From: a virus
Virus record (IMG/VR): IMGVR_UViG_3300042146_000078
Coordinates: 1-29,507 of that record
DNA length: 29,507 nt
Strand: one strand, 5' to 3'
Shown: positions 13,386-21,434 of the stretch, piece after piece
Layout: each line of letters opens with the position of its first letter
Numbering within the stretch: the first letter of the stretch is position 1
Translations under genes and position numbers: made by a program
Notes under the pieces: model-generated
Told to the model about the DNA's origin: nothing
Seen by the model: only the letters and a program-made list of their open reading frames with translations
Database searches by the model: none

Positions 13386-13407
13386 AACCCGCCATTGAGC
13401 GGGTTTT
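13386..13407 (+). terminator. Terminator-like hairpin before the tail tube gene
   Basis: AACCCGC (13386-13392) and GCGGGTT (13399-13405) pair perfectly around CATTGA, followed by a short TTTTG. The next ribosome site, AGAGGA, is about 15 bases downstream. The short U-tract makes it a weaker terminator. Confidence 0.6.
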
Positions 13408-13432
13408 GTCATTTCTGCAAAGAGGAAAACCC

Positions 13433-14080
13433 ATGAGCGTCAAGATTCCCAACGGCACCACCTTCGAGATTGCAGCCACCCTGAGTGCCCCGAAAGCGTT
13501 CACCGCCATCAGTAATGCCAGCCCCGCAGTGCTCACCGCTGCCGCCCATGGCTTGGCCGACGGTGATGTGATCGTGATCGATTCCGCCTGGGCGAAGCTG
13601 AACGGTCGGCCGGCTCGCGTTATCGATTCGGATACCGGCGATTTCGCTGCGGAAGGCATCGATACCACCAGCGTGAAGAACTACCCGGCAGGCTCTGGTG
13701 CGGGCACCGTCCGTGAGGCTTCCGGCTGGACGCAGATCTCGCAAATCACTGAGCCGACCGCAAATGGCGGCGAGCAGCAGTTCCTGACTTACGGCTTCCT
13801 CGAAGACGACGATGACCGTCAACTGCCGACCAATAAGTCGGCCAGCAGCATGACGCTGCCAGTCGCTGATGATCCGGCGCAGGCCTATGTCTCGATCGTC
13901 GAGACAGCAGACGAGGACAAGGAGCCACGCCTGATCCGTGCAAACCTGCCGGGTGGCGCGACCATTTACTACTACGCCTATGTGTCGATCACTGCGACTC
14001 CGACACTGAGTCGCAACAACATCATGACGCGGACCATCACCTTGTCGTTCGCCTCCCGCCCAACCCGCTACAACGCCTAA
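13433..14080 (+). CDS. Major tail tube protein (215 aa)
   Basis: This is the subunit of the tail tube, called from position between tail terminator and G/GT chaperones and from its sequence. It has an insert ASPAVLTAAAHGLADGDVIVIDSAWAKLNG, a pattern found in many Pseudomonas tail tube proteins, then QFLTYGFLEDDDDRQLPT and a C-terminal beta-rich IYYYAYVSITATPTLSRNN...TLSFASRPTRY. The start at 13433 follows AGAGGA; an ATG at 13406 has no site. Length is normal for the family. Confidence 0.87.
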   Translation: MSVKIPNGTTFEIAATLSAPKAFTAISNASPAVLTAAAHGLADGDVIVIDSAWAKLNGRPARVIDSDTGDFAAEGIDTTSVKNYPAGSGAGTVREASGWTQISQITEPTANGGEQQFLTYGFLEDDDDRQLPTNKSASSMTLPVADDPAQAYVSIVETADEDKEPRLIRANLPGGATIYYYAYVSITATPTLSRNNIMTRTITLSFASRPTRYNA

Positions 14081-14089
14081 GGGGTTCCC

Positions 14090-14473
14090 ATGGCAAAGTT
14101 TTCCATCGCGCCCAAGCCGACGTTCACCGTCGATGTGGCCATCCCACAGGTCGGTGGTAAGCCGGCCATGGTGCCGTTCACCTTCAAGTACCGCGACCGC
14201 ACCGCGCTGGCGGAACTGTTCGATTCCTGGAAAGAAAAAGCAGAAGTCATCGGAGAACGCTTCAAGGGGACTGAGCCGACCCTCACTGAGGTTACCGCGG
14301 CAGAGGTCGAGCAAGGGGTCGACCAGATCAAGGACCTGGTGGTGTCCTGGGGCTTTGGCGACAAGCTCAACGATGAGTCGATCACCGCGCTGGTGAAGAG
14401 CTGTATCGGTGTGTCGGATGCCGTCGTGAAGGCCTACAGCGAGGCATTCGGCAAGGCCCGCCTGGGAAACTGA
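14090..14473 (+). CDS. Tail assembly chaperone, G-like product (127 aa)
   Basis: This is the short form of the tail assembly chaperone pair that coats the tape measure protein during tail assembly. The protein starts MAKFSIAPKPTFTVDVAIPQ, contains VPFTFKYRDRTALAELFDSWKEKAE and ends KAYSEAFGKARLGN. AAGGGG lies 8 bases before the start. The stop TGA at 14471-14473 directly follows the slippery heptamer GGGAAAC, so part of translation continues in the -1 frame into the next entry. Position immediately before the tape measure gene is the classic G/T location. Confidence 0.9.
   Translation: MAKFSIAPKPTFTVDVAIPQVGGKPAMVPFTFKYRDRTALAELFDSWKEKAEVIGERFKGTEPTLTEVTAAEVEQGVDQIKDLVVSWGFGDKLNDESITALVKSCIGVSDAVVKAYSEAFGKARLGN
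14464..14470 (+). promoter_or_regulatory. Programmed -1 ribosomal frameshift site GGGAAAC
   Basis: In the zero frame the bases read G GGA AAC TGA, a canonical X-XXY-YYZ heptamer that re-pairs as GGG AAA after a one-base slip. The lambda G/GT site is GGGAAAG, differing only at the last base. The zero frame stops at once (TGA). The -1 frame opens as CTG ATC GCC GCG and runs 107 residues to 14793. I saw no obvious strong stimulatory stem-loop just downstream. Confidence 0.88.
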
Positions 14474-14793
14474 TCGCCGCGGCCCGTGCGCTGTATGAGT
14501 CCGAAGGATCTGCCGAGCAGATGGCTATGTTCGGCTTCTCTCCGGAGGACTACGACGAAACCGTTGAAGTTTGGCCGGACAACTGGCCGTCATTCCTCGT
14601 CATGGATTCGATGGGGACTCAGTGGCGCACAGGTGCATGCGGCGCGACCGGCCTCGACTACGGCGTTTTGCCCAACGTGATGAAGCTCGTCGGCATACCG
14701 GCGAAGGACCGTCCCGGCGTGTTCCAGGACATCCGCGTTATGGAGTCGGAAGCCATCGCGGTTATGGCCGAAGCCCGCGACAACAGCCCGTGA
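14470..14793 (+). CDS. T part of the G-T fusion chaperone, DUF1799-like, made by -1 frameshift
   Basis: The -1 frame reads LIAAARALYESEGSAEQMAM and then FGFSPEDYDETVEVWPDNWP, a DUF1799-type chaperone sequence. It continues without stop to TGA at 14791-14793. Joined to 127 residues of the upstream frame it gives a fusion of about 234 residues. An internal ATG at 14521 is not a good start: it has no clear ribosome site, and beginning there would drop the conserved AARALYESEGSAEQ part. The fusion would bind the tape measure and recruit tube subunits, as gpGT does in lambda. The stop lies inside a small hairpin (14786-14801). Confidence 0.88.
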   Translation: MIAAARALYESEGSAEQMAMFGFSPEDYDETVEVWPDNWPSFLVMDSMGTQWRTGACGATGLDYGVLPNVMKLVGIPAKDRPGVFQDIRVMESEAIAVMAEARDNSP

Positions 14794-14820
14794 AGACGGG
14801 CACTTATTCAAGGTGAGTCG

Positions 14821-17814
14821 ATGAATATTGCAGAACTCGGCATCAAGGTCGATTCGGCTGATGCCGCCAACGCTGCGACAGACCTCGACAAGTTGACCAA
14901 GGCTGGTGATCGCGCTGAACAGTCCGCCGTCGGCCTGATGAAAGAGATGGAGGCGCTGGAGAAATCGCTGTCGAAAGGCGCGACCTCCACGCAGGAACTG
15001 GCCAAACAACGTGACAGCCTGGCGAAGCTGACCCAGACTGGTGCCTATGGTGAAGCTGAATTCACCAAGATCACCGCGCAGCTGGATAAGCAACAGGTGG
15101 CACTGGCAAAGTCGACGCTGGATGAACAGAAGGCCCTCAACAGCCTGCTGGGTGCGATCGACCCGGCCCGGGCGGCCATGGCCAAGCTGGACACCCAAGT
15201 TGAGCAACTTGGAAAACACCTCGACGCCGGTCGCATCAGCCAGGATCAGTACAACTCGGCGCTGAGCAAGATCGATAAGGATTACGCCAAGCTCGAAAAG
15301 ACCGCCACCGGTTTCGATAAACTTCGCCTCGGTACCCGCCAGGCGCAAGAGAACGTCGTGCAGTTGGGGAATGCCCTGTCCTCGGGTGACTGGGGTAGCG
15401 GTGTTCGTGCGGTCGCTCAGTTGGGTGCCGGGGCTGGCGAGGGTGCCGCTGGGCTGCTCGCCATCCTTGCGCCGCTCGCGTTGGCCACCGCCGCGGTGGG
15501 CGGACTGGCATACGCCTTCTACAAGGGCAGCGAAGAGCAAGACAGCTACAACAAATCGCTGATCCTCACCGGCAACTACGCCGGTATTAGTTCTGCGCAA
15601 CTGGGGGAGATGGCGCGGCAAGTGAGCGCAACTGTCGGCACGACCGGACAGGCTGCTGAGGTTCTGGCTCTTTTGGCTGGCAACGGCAAGATCGCGGGCG
15701 AGAGTTTCACCGGCATCACCCAGGCTGCTGTGTCTATGCAGGAAGCGACCGGTAAGGCTGTCAGCGAAACCGTCGCCGAGTTCTCGAAGCTGGCTGACGA
15801 CCCTGTAAAGGCTTCCGCTGCACTGAACGAGCAATACCACTACCTTACTGCCTCGGTTTATTCACAAATCGCTGCCCTTGAAGAGCAAGGCGATCATGCG
15901 GGCGCTGTGAAGCTTGCGACCGAGCAATATGCGGATGCGATCAATGAGCGCACGCCGAAGATTCTCGAAAACCTGAGCTTCTGGGAAAAGGGTTACAACG
16001 CTGTTGCACGCGCCGCGGACAATCTGAAGAACATCGGCCGGCCAGATATTGGTGCAGACATCGAGCAGGCGCGCCGCAATTTGGCGTCGGCCCAAGCCGG
16101 CAACATCGGTTTGTTCCAGAACAAGCAGGAGATGATCGACCTCTATACCAATCAGCTCAACATGCTGGAGGACCAGAGGGACGTCGAGGCCGATATCGCC
16201 AAATGGCAAGGTGAGCAGGCGAAAGCCCAAGGCGCTGCGGTTATTGCGATGGGTAAAGTTGACGCTCTCACCAAATCGTCATTGACCAACGAGCAAAAGC
16301 GCACCGATGCTCTGAAGGAATACAAGCAGCAGCTCGACGATATTCGCAAGGTGGCACCGAACGACCCGCGCCTGAGCCAAGCGGCCATCGACAAGAACCT
16401 GGCGAACATCAACGACAAGTTCAAGGATCCAAAGGTCGCCACAGGCAGTGTCGACACCACTGGCTTCAACAACGCAAAGAACGCCTTGGCCGAAACCCTG
16501 GCCTACTACAAAAATGCCGACAAGGAGCTGGAGGCATCCCAGCGCGCCGGCGTGATCAGTCAGGCCAGCTACACCGAACAGCGCATCAGCCTATTGAAGC
16601 AGCAGGCCGACGAAGTTGCTCAGGGCTATCAGGCGGAGATCGATGCGCTCGAAGCGGCAAAGGCCAAGAAGGGCACGACCGGCGCTCAAGTCATCCAGAT
16701 CGATCAAAAGATTGCCGATGCCCGAACCGCCATGGTCAAGGCGCAGCAGGACAGCGACAGCGAACTGGCAATCATCGCGACCAACGAAGAAGGCCGGCTG
16801 CGCAAGCAGACGTTAGCGGTCAATACGTACACCAGCGCTCTCCAACAACAGGTCGACACCCTTCGGCAGCAGGGATTGCGCGCGGCGTCCAGCCTCGGTC
16901 AGGGTGACCGGCAGCGAGGGCTGGCGGAACAGCAGAACGGAATCGATGACCGCTTCAACCAGCAGCGCCTGGAGTTGGCCAACCAGTACGGCGACGGCTC
17001 GCGCGGCATGAGCCTGGACGAGTACAACGCCAAACTGAAGGCGTTGAAAGCGACTCAGCAGGATCTGCATGACACTGTGCAGGCCAATTACGACGATATG
17101 ACCGCCGCCCAGGGCGACTGGAGTGCTGGCGCATCGTCAGCGTGGCAGAACTACCTGGAATCGGCGCGAGATGTTGCCGGCCAGACCAAAAGCCTGTTCA
17201 CCAATGCCTTCAGCTCGATGGAAGACTCCATCGTCAACTTCGCCATGACCGGCAAGCTGTCGTTTGCTGATTTCTCGAAATCGGTACTGGCGGATATGGC
17301 TCGGATCGCCACTCGGCAAGGCAGTTCGGCATTGCTAGGCAGTTTGGTGGGTGCAGCGACCAGCTATTTTGTGGGCAGCGGCACTTCAAGCGCACCTACT
17401 TCAGCGGGGTCTACTCAAGCGGGCTACAGCAATGTCGACTTCTCCGGATACAGGGCGGCTGGCGGGCCTGTCGCGCCGAACTCTTTGTACGAGGTCAATG
17501 AGCTTGGGCCAGAACTCTACAACGAGGGTGGAAAGTCCTTCCTCATGACCGGGGCGAATGGCGGCAGTGTTACTCCGCTTACATCGGGGGCCAACGTTGC
17601 CGCGATGAACAGTGGAGGCGGTCAGGGGGGAATCACCATCAGTGCGCCGGTCAACGTCGTCACCCAGGGTCGAAGTTCTGAAGGGATGCAACTCGATCAG
17701 CAGGCGCTGACGCAGAACCTTCAAACGCAGATGAAGGCCGCAGCCGAAAAAGCCGTAGCCGAATCGTGGCGCGCGGGTGGCATCAGCTTCCGTAACGCAA
17801 ATGGGAGGGCCTGA
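14821..17814 (+). CDS. Tail tape measure protein, lambda family (997 aa)
   Basis: The tape measure sets tail length and is ejected into the host envelope at infection. The protein starts MNIAELGIKVDSADAANAATDLDKLTKAGD and then has long coiled-coil helices. A hydrophobic segment lies near residues 200-232 (GAAGLLAILAPLALATAAVGG), followed by a conserved central region with QVSATVGTTGQAAEVLALLAGNGKI and WEKGYNAVARAADNL. The lambda-type C-terminal domain is at about residues 775-850 (WQNYLESARDVAGQTKSLFTNAFSSMEDSIVNFAMTGKLSF). A Gly/Ser-rich tail follows. At roughly 1 residue per 1.5 angstrom, 997 residues predict a tail near 150 nm. Its stop overlaps the next start as TGATG. Confidence 0.95.
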   Translation: MNIAELGIKVDSADAANAATDLDKLTKAGDRAEQSAVGLMKEMEALEKSLSKGATSTQELAKQRDSLAKLTQTGAYGEAEFTKITAQLDKQQVALAKSTLDEQKALNSLLGAIDPARAAMAKLDTQVEQLGKHLDAGRISQDQYNSALSKIDKDYAKLEKTATGFDKLRLGTRQAQENVVQLGNALSSGDWGSGVRAVAQLGAGAGEGAAGLLAILAPLALATAAVGGLAYAFYKGSEEQDSYNKSLILTGNYAGISSAQLGEMARQVSATVGTTGQAAEVLALLAGNGKIAGESFTGITQAAVSMQEATGKAVSETVAEFSKLADDPVKASAALNEQYHYLTASVYSQIAALEEQGDHAGAVKLATEQYADAINERTPKILENLSFWEKGYNAVARAADNLKNIGRPDIGADIEQARRNLASAQAGNIGLFQNKQEMIDLYTNQLNMLEDQRDVEADIAKWQGEQAKAQGAAVIAMGKVDALTKSSLTNEQKRTDALKEYKQQLDDIRKVAPNDPRLSQAAIDKNLANINDKFKDPKVATGSVDTTGFNNAKNALAETLAYYKNADKELEASQRAGVISQASYTEQRISLLKQQADEVAQGYQAEIDALEAAKAKKGTTGAQVIQIDQKIADARTAMVKAQQDSDSELAIIATNEEGRLRKQTLAVNTYTSALQQQVDTLRQQGLRAASSLGQGDRQRGLAEQQNGIDDRFNQQRLELANQYGDGSRGMSLDEYNAKLKALKATQQDLHDTVQANYDDMTAAQGDWSAGASSAWQNYLESARDVAGQTKSLFTNAFSSMEDSIVNFAMTGKLSFADFSKSVLADMARIATRQGSSALLGSLVGAATSYFVGSGTSSAPTSAGSTQAGYSNVDFSGYRAAGGPVAPNSLYEVNELGPELYNEGGKSFLMTGANGGSVTPLTSGANVAAMNSGGGQGGITISAPVNVVTQGRSSEGMQLDQQALTQNLQTQMKAAAEKAVAESWRAGGISFRNANGRA

Positions 17815-18152
17815 TGGCAATCGAAACATTTACCTGGCCAACAGAGCGCGGTAGTTCGCCCGAGATTACTTACAGGGTGCGCACCGCGCAGTTTGGTGAC
17901 GGCTACAAGCAGGAAGCTGGAGATGGGCCAAACAACAAGGAGGATTCCTACCCGATTGCCTTCACCGGGCAGAACGCCAAAGTGCTGGAGATCATGGACT
18001 TTCTCGACCGGCATGCCGGGGCCAAGGCTTTCGCCTGGACAACTCCGCTTGGCCAGCTCGGCTTATTCACCTGCAAAAATCCCGTGCCTACCCCGGTGGG
18101 CGGTGGTGTTTTCAAACTCACGGCCACGTTCGAACGAGCCTTCCAACCATAA
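17814..18152 (+). CDS. Minor tail protein M-like, distal tail (112 aa)
   Basis: The protein (MAIETFTWPTERGSSPEITYRVRTAQFGDGYKQEAGDG...) has the hallmark of the lambda M family: RTAQFGDGYKQ, a central LEIMDFLDRHAGAKAFAWTTPLG and a final FKLTATFERAFQP. It builds the tail tip at the lower end of the tube. It overlaps the tape measure stop by one base and is followed by L and K homologues, the lambda order. Confidence 0.93.
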   Translation: MAIETFTWPTERGSSPEITYRVRTAQFGDGYKQEAGDGPNNKEDSYPIAFTGQNAKVLEIMDFLDRHAGAKAFAWTTPLGQLGLFTCKNPVPTPVGGGVFKLTATFERAFQP

Positions 18153-18161
18153 GGGGCAGCT

Positions 18162-18911
18162 ATGCCACTGATCAGTGACATCCAGGTGCTTGAGCCTGGC
18201 AGTGAAGTGCTGCTCTTTGAGTTGGACGGCACGGATTACGGCGCGGACATTTTACGCTTCCATGGGCACGCGATCCCGCACACGCCGGCCGAGATCATCG
18301 CTGCGGGCGGCAATGCGGATCTGTTGCCGGCCAAGGCCATCTGGTGGCAGGGCGAGGAGTACAGCGCCTGGCCGATGCAGATCGATGGTATCGAGTCGAA
18401 TGGCGACGGCACAGCCGTGCGGCCGACGTTGTCTGTCGGCAACGTCAACGGGCGCATCACCGCGCTCTGCCTGGCGTTCGCCGACCTGCTCGAGTTCAAG
18501 CTGACGATGCGCCACACGTTGGGCACGTATCTGGACGCGGTGAACTTCCCGGCCGGCAACCCGACGGCAGATCCAACGCAAGAGACGATCGAGGTCTGGT
18601 ACATCGACCAGAAGACCAACGAGGACGGTGAGACGGTCAGTTGGGAGTTGGCCAGCCCGGGTGATGTTGGCGGTGAGTCCATTGGCCGACAGGCCACAAC
18701 GTTGTGCCACTGGTGTCTCACTGGCGGCTACCGGGGGCCGAACTGTGGTTACACCGGCGGCTACGTCACGAAGGATGGCGTGCCGACTGACAATCCTGAA
18801 CTGGACGAGTGTGACGCCACGCTGGGCCGGGGCTGCATCCCGCGCTTCGGTGAGGGTAACCCGCTGCCGTTCGGTGGTTTCCCCGCCGTTTCCCTGATTG
18901 CCCGGAGCTGA
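18162..18911 (+). CDS. Minor tail protein L-like with iron-sulfur type cysteine cluster (249 aa)
   Basis: This is a tail tip protein of the lambda L family. The C-terminal domain carries cysteines C182, C185, C195, C217 and C225 in LCHWCLTGGYRGPNCGYTGG and LDECDATLGRGC. C185, C195, C217 and C225 match in spacing the four cysteines that hold a 4Fe-4S cluster in lambda gpL; I take the cluster as likely but not shown. The N-terminal domain is MPLISDIQVLEPGSEVLLFELDGTDYGADILRF. AAGGGG precedes the start. L is followed by K two bases later. Confidence 0.93.
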   Translation: MPLISDIQVLEPGSEVLLFELDGTDYGADILRFHGHAIPHTPAEIIAAGGNADLLPAKAIWWQGEEYSAWPMQIDGIESNGDGTAVRPTLSVGNVNGRITALCLAFADLLEFKLTMRHTLGTYLDAVNFPAGNPTADPTQETIEVWYIDQKTNEDGETVSWELASPGDVGGESIGRQATTLCHWCLTGGYRGPNCGYTGGYVTKDGVPTDNPELDECDATLGRGCIPRFGEGNPLPFGGFPAVSLIARS

Positions 18912-18913
18912 CT

Positions 18914-19681
18914 ATGCGCAAGCACATCTTGAGCGCGATCCAGGCGCACGCCGCTGCCGAGTACCCGAAAGAGTGCTGCGGGCTGCTGCTGGCGGTCGGA
19001 CGCAAACAGCAGTACTACCCGTGCCGCAACGTCTCCACCGAGCCGAACGAGGAATTCCGAATCGATCCGGAGGAATACGCCGGGGCTGAGGACATCGGCG
19101 AAGTGATCGGCGTGGTTCATTCACATCCAGACGCGACCAGTCGGCCATCGCCGCGCGACCTGGCCATGTGCGAGGCGACGACGCTGCCGTGGCACATCTT
19201 GAGCTGGCCGGAGGGCGACCTGCGCACGGTTATACCGTCCGGCGAGGTCCCTCTGTTGAAACGACCATTTGTGCACGGTGCTTGGGATTGTTGGCAGGTC
19301 TGCGCCGACTGGTACAAGCGGGAGTGGGGGCTGGGGTTCGAAGCCTTCAAGCGTGCCGATGGCTGGTGGGAGAGCAAGGATAACGCGAGCCTGTACGAAG
19401 CGAACTACGAGTCCGCCGGTTTCTACAAAGTTGACCAGCCGCAGCGTGGTGACATGATCGTGATGGAGGTGGGGCGGACGGTTCACCCGAACCATGCCGG
19501 GATATTCCTTGGCAACGATCCGGCACTACCCGGCGAGGACGCGGCGACTTTCGGCCCGGGGCCATTCCTGTTGCATCACCTCTACGGCCGACCTTCTGAA
19601 GTCATCGTGTTCGGCGGACCGTGGTTCGACCGGACGCGTCTAATTCTCAGGCACAAAGATGCACAACTATCCGTTGCGTGA
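18914..19681 (+). CDS. Tail assembly protein K-like: JAMM (Mov34) plus NlpC/P60 domains (255 aa)
   Basis: The protein acts in tail tip assembly and may carry peptidase and peptidoglycan hydrolase activities. The N-terminal domain has the JAMM zinc motif E20 with H69-S-H71, S79 and D82 (HSHPDATSRPSPRD). The C-terminal domain has the NlpC/P60 triad pattern: C126 in VHGAWDCWQVC, H194 in HPNHAGIFLG, and a third polar residue near H221-H222. The motif residues needed for both domains are present. GGAG precedes the start. The next lambda gene, I, is delayed by two accessory genes. Confidence 0.93.
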   Translation: MRKHILSAIQAHAAAEYPKECCGLLLAVGRKQQYYPCRNVSTEPNEEFRIDPEEYAGAEDIGEVIGVVHSHPDATSRPSPRDLAMCEATTLPWHILSWPEGDLRTVIPSGEVPLLKRPFVHGAWDCWQVCADWYKREWGLGFEAFKRADGWWESKDNASLYEANYESAGFYKVDQPQRGDMIVMEVGRTVHPNHAGIFLGNDPALPGEDAATFGPGPFLLHHLYGRPSEVIVFGGPWFDRTRLILRHKDAQLSVA

Positions 19682-19780
19682 AGGCAGGAGGCTACTACGG
19701 AAGGTTAGTTCACATTACTGTGCATTCATCCACGTTGGATGACTGATTAGCCCGCACTAACAATAACAGGGAGGTTCCAA

Positions 19781-20194
19781 ATGATACCGAAGCTACTCGT
19801 GAGTATTGGGATTGTCTTCTACGCCGTCGTTGTACCGGTGTTAGAGCTCAATGAGACCCATGTTTTTAACCAGGCTTGGGAGCCCCACGCTCGGCTACAT
19901 GAGGTTTGGCAACTGTTTACCAATACTGCAATTGGTGCATTTAGCCTTTGGCTTGTATGGCTCAAGGGCAACCTCCGCCTCTCCAGTCTTCTTACATTGT
20001 TTGTTACTGGCGGGTTCTTGATGGCTTACTGGCTTCGAGAGTCTTACGGTGGATCGATGATCCTCACAGATGGCTCAGAGAAAATGATTCTGGGGGTGAA
20101 CTTAGGCCTTCTTGCATACACCCTTGCAATTTTGTTGGCTGGTGTCGCAGTTGTAATCGATCTGCGAAAACGAGCGGCGCGAGTCTCAATCTGA
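19781..20194 (+). CDS. Four-helix membrane protein inserted between K and I (137 aa)
   Basis: Four hydrophobic segments are seen at about residues 4-22, 46-61, 68-86 and 103-127, with a basic C-terminus (DLRKRAARVSI) that should be cytoplasmic. The loop after helix 1 holds H27, N30, W33, P35-H36-A37 and H40, a cluster that could bind a ligand or metal. GGGAGG lies 7 bases before the start. The gap from 19682 holds a hairpin (19726-19742, TCATCCA/TGGATGA). It is not a lambda tail gene and reads as an accessory gene; I cannot name the family with confidence. Superinfection exclusion is a reasonable guess given its location and topology. Confidence 0.75.
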   Translation: MIPKLLVSIGIVFYAVVVPVLELNETHVFNQAWEPHARLHEVWQLFTNTAIGAFSLWLVWLKGNLRLSSLLTLFVTGGFLMAYWLRESYGGSMILTDGSEKMILGVNLGLLAYTLAILLAGVAVVIDLRKRAARVSI

Positions 20195-20218
20195 GCTAAG
20201 GAAGGGGGGCGCGACATT

Positions 20219-20234
20219 CCGGCCGAAAGGCCGG
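20219..20234. other. GC-rich hairpin with GAAA tetraloop
   Basis: CCGGCC (20219-20224) and GGCCGG (20229-20234) close a GAAA tetraloop, a very stable RNA hairpin. It lies 24 bases after the stop of the membrane protein. The following CTCGCCCGTCGGGTTTATG has only a short T-run, so it is a weak terminator or an mRNA-end protector. The rest of the gap to 20388 holds a weak promoter-like pair, TTGGTT 20335-20340 and TACATT 20356-20361, with a poor 15-base spacing. Confidence 0.5.
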
Positions 20235-20388
20235 CTCGCCCGTCGGGTTTATGTATCTGACGGACGGGAAGGTCGGCGAAGTGCCAACCATTCCAGCAAG
20301 CTTTGAGTAACGATCCGTCAACAGGTCGAGCTTTTTGGTTTCCATTACCAAGTGCTACATTCCCCGTCTTTCCACAGGAGTGACCTGC

Positions 20389-20733
20389 ATGAAATTGATC
20401 GTAGGAGCGTTGGCGGTTGCGCTGCTGGCCGGGTGTGTATCCCCAGGAGATCTGCAAAGGGGCGATCTGAGCCTAAAGGCAATCACCGCGAAAGACCCTA
20501 AGCGTTATGCACTCTGCGTATTCCCCAAATGGCAGGACGCGCGTAGCGACTCCTCGATGTCGGAAACGGAAAACGGGTACCGACTACTTGTTGCTAGCAA
20601 CAACATGACGGATGAATTGCTGGACATCCGTAAATCGTCGAAGGGGAGCACGGTTACGCTCTATCAGCGAATGGCATGGTCGCCTGGCTATGGTCGAAGC
20701 GAGATGAAGCAGGCGATAAACGACTGCCTCTAA
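20389..20733 (+). CDS. Phage-encoded lipoprotein, unknown function (114 aa)
   Basis: The protein begins MKLIVGALAVALLAGCVSPG, a lipoprotein signal with lipobox LAGC and lipidated C16. The residue after the cysteine is valine, so the outer membrane is the expected destination. The mature part (about 99 residues) includes two more cysteines (YALCVFPKWQDAR and the C-terminal NDCL) that could pair. AGGAG lies 9 bases before the start at 20389; an ATG at 20335 has no site. Phage lipoproteins in this tail region, such as Cor and similar morons, can block receptors against superinfection; that is analogy only. A terminator follows at 20747. Confidence 0.8.
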   Translation: MKLIVGALAVALLAGCVSPGDLQRGDLSLKAITAKDPKRYALCVFPKWQDARSDSSMSETENGYRLLVASNNMTDELLDIRKSSKGSTVTLYQRMAWSPGYGRSEMKQAINDCL

Positions 20734-20746
20734 TCATCATCGAGTG

Positions 20747-20769
20747 AGCCGCCTACGGGCGGCTTTTTT
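20747..20769 (+). terminator. Intrinsic terminator before gene I
   Basis: AGCCGCC (20747-20753) and GGCGGCT (20758-20764) pair perfectly around TACG, with TTTTTT at 20764-20769. The ribosome site TGGAGA of the next gene begins 6 bases later. Confidence 0.8.
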
Positions 20770-20785
20770 ATGTCTGGAGAAATAC

Positions 20786-21376
20786 GTGACAGCAACCGCA
20801 TGCGCCAATCAATCGATGACAACCATTTTGCTGTCTGGTCCGCTGATCAAACTGTTCGGGCGCGAGCACTACAGGGATCTTGGCAGTAAATCGGTGAATG
20901 AAGCATTCAAGGCTCTGAAATGCACCCTTGAAGGGTTTGAGTCGGCTATAAAAGACCTTGAGCGCCGCGGCATGCGCTTTGCGATCTTCCGTAATAGGAA
21001 GAATGTGGCGGAGAAGGACTTCGTGCTTGGTGGCACGCAGGAGATCCGAATTGTTCCGGTGATTTCCGGAAGCAAACGCGCTGGTGCTCTTCAAACGATC
21101 ATTGGAACCATTCTGATCGCAGCTTCTTTTATTCCCGGGTTTCAGGCTTTGCTGCCGGTTGGTGTTGCGATGGTCGCAGGCGGAGTTATCCAAATGCTCA
21201 GCCCTCAGGCATCGGGCCTAAAGCAAAGCTCATCCCCCGAAAACGCTCCCTCCTACGCCTTCGGCAGTGCCAAGAACACCACGGCCAGCGGTAACCCTGT
21301 ACCGATCTGCATCGGCGAGCGCCGGTGGGGCGGGATGATCATCTCAGCCTCGATCGTGGCCGAAGACAAAACGTAA
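20786..21376 (+). CDS. Tail assembly protein I-like, GTG start (196 aa)
   Basis: The protein belongs to the lambda I family, which works with J and K at the tail tip. It shows MTTILLSGPLIKLFGREHYRDLGSKSVNEAFKAL, then a glycine- and alanine-rich hydrophobic stretch (GALQTIIGTILIAASFIPGFQALLPVGVAMVAGGVIQML) and a final NPVPICIGERRWGGMIISASI. The start is taken as GTG at 20786 because TGGAGA lies 7 bases before it. The ATG at 20816 (MTTILL) has no ribosome site, and an ATG at 20744 sits upstream of the terminator stem. This gives 10 extra residues compared with starting at MTTILL. Confidence 0.85.
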   Translation: MTATACANQSMTTILLSGPLIKLFGREHYRDLGSKSVNEAFKALKCTLEGFESAIKDLERRGMRFAIFRNRKNVAEKDFVLGGTQEIRIVPVISGSKRAGALQTIIGTILIAASFIPGFQALLPVGVAMVAGGVIQMLSPQASGLKQSSSPENAPSYAFGSAKNTTASGNPVPICIGERRWGGMIISASIVAEDKT

Positions 21377-21395
21377 TCAGGACAGCAGCACACAG

Positions 21396-21418
21396 ACCGC
21401 CCAAGAGGCGGTTTTTTT
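21396..21418 (+). terminator. Intrinsic terminator between I and J
   Basis: ACCGCC (21396-21401) and GGCGGT (21407-21412) pair perfectly around CAAGA, followed by a run of seven T. The ribosome site CTGGAGG of J starts 5 bases after the run. Confidence 0.8.
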
Positions 21419-21434
21419 ATGACTGGAGGAACGC

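Noticed and set aside
14521-14793. Independent gene starting at ATG 14521
   Set aside because: The conserved chaperone sequence extends upstream of this ATG in the same frame to the slippery site, so it is the frameshift extension, not a separate gene.
14590-15840. Long antisense frame over the tape measure start and the G-T region
   Set aside because: Composition-driven shadow of GC-rich coding sequence; no domain or translation start support.
19735-19763. Promoter-like TTGGAT-17-TAACAA before the four-helix membrane protein
   Set aside because: The -10 matches poorly and the implied transcript start would fall in the ribosome site, leaving no usable leader.
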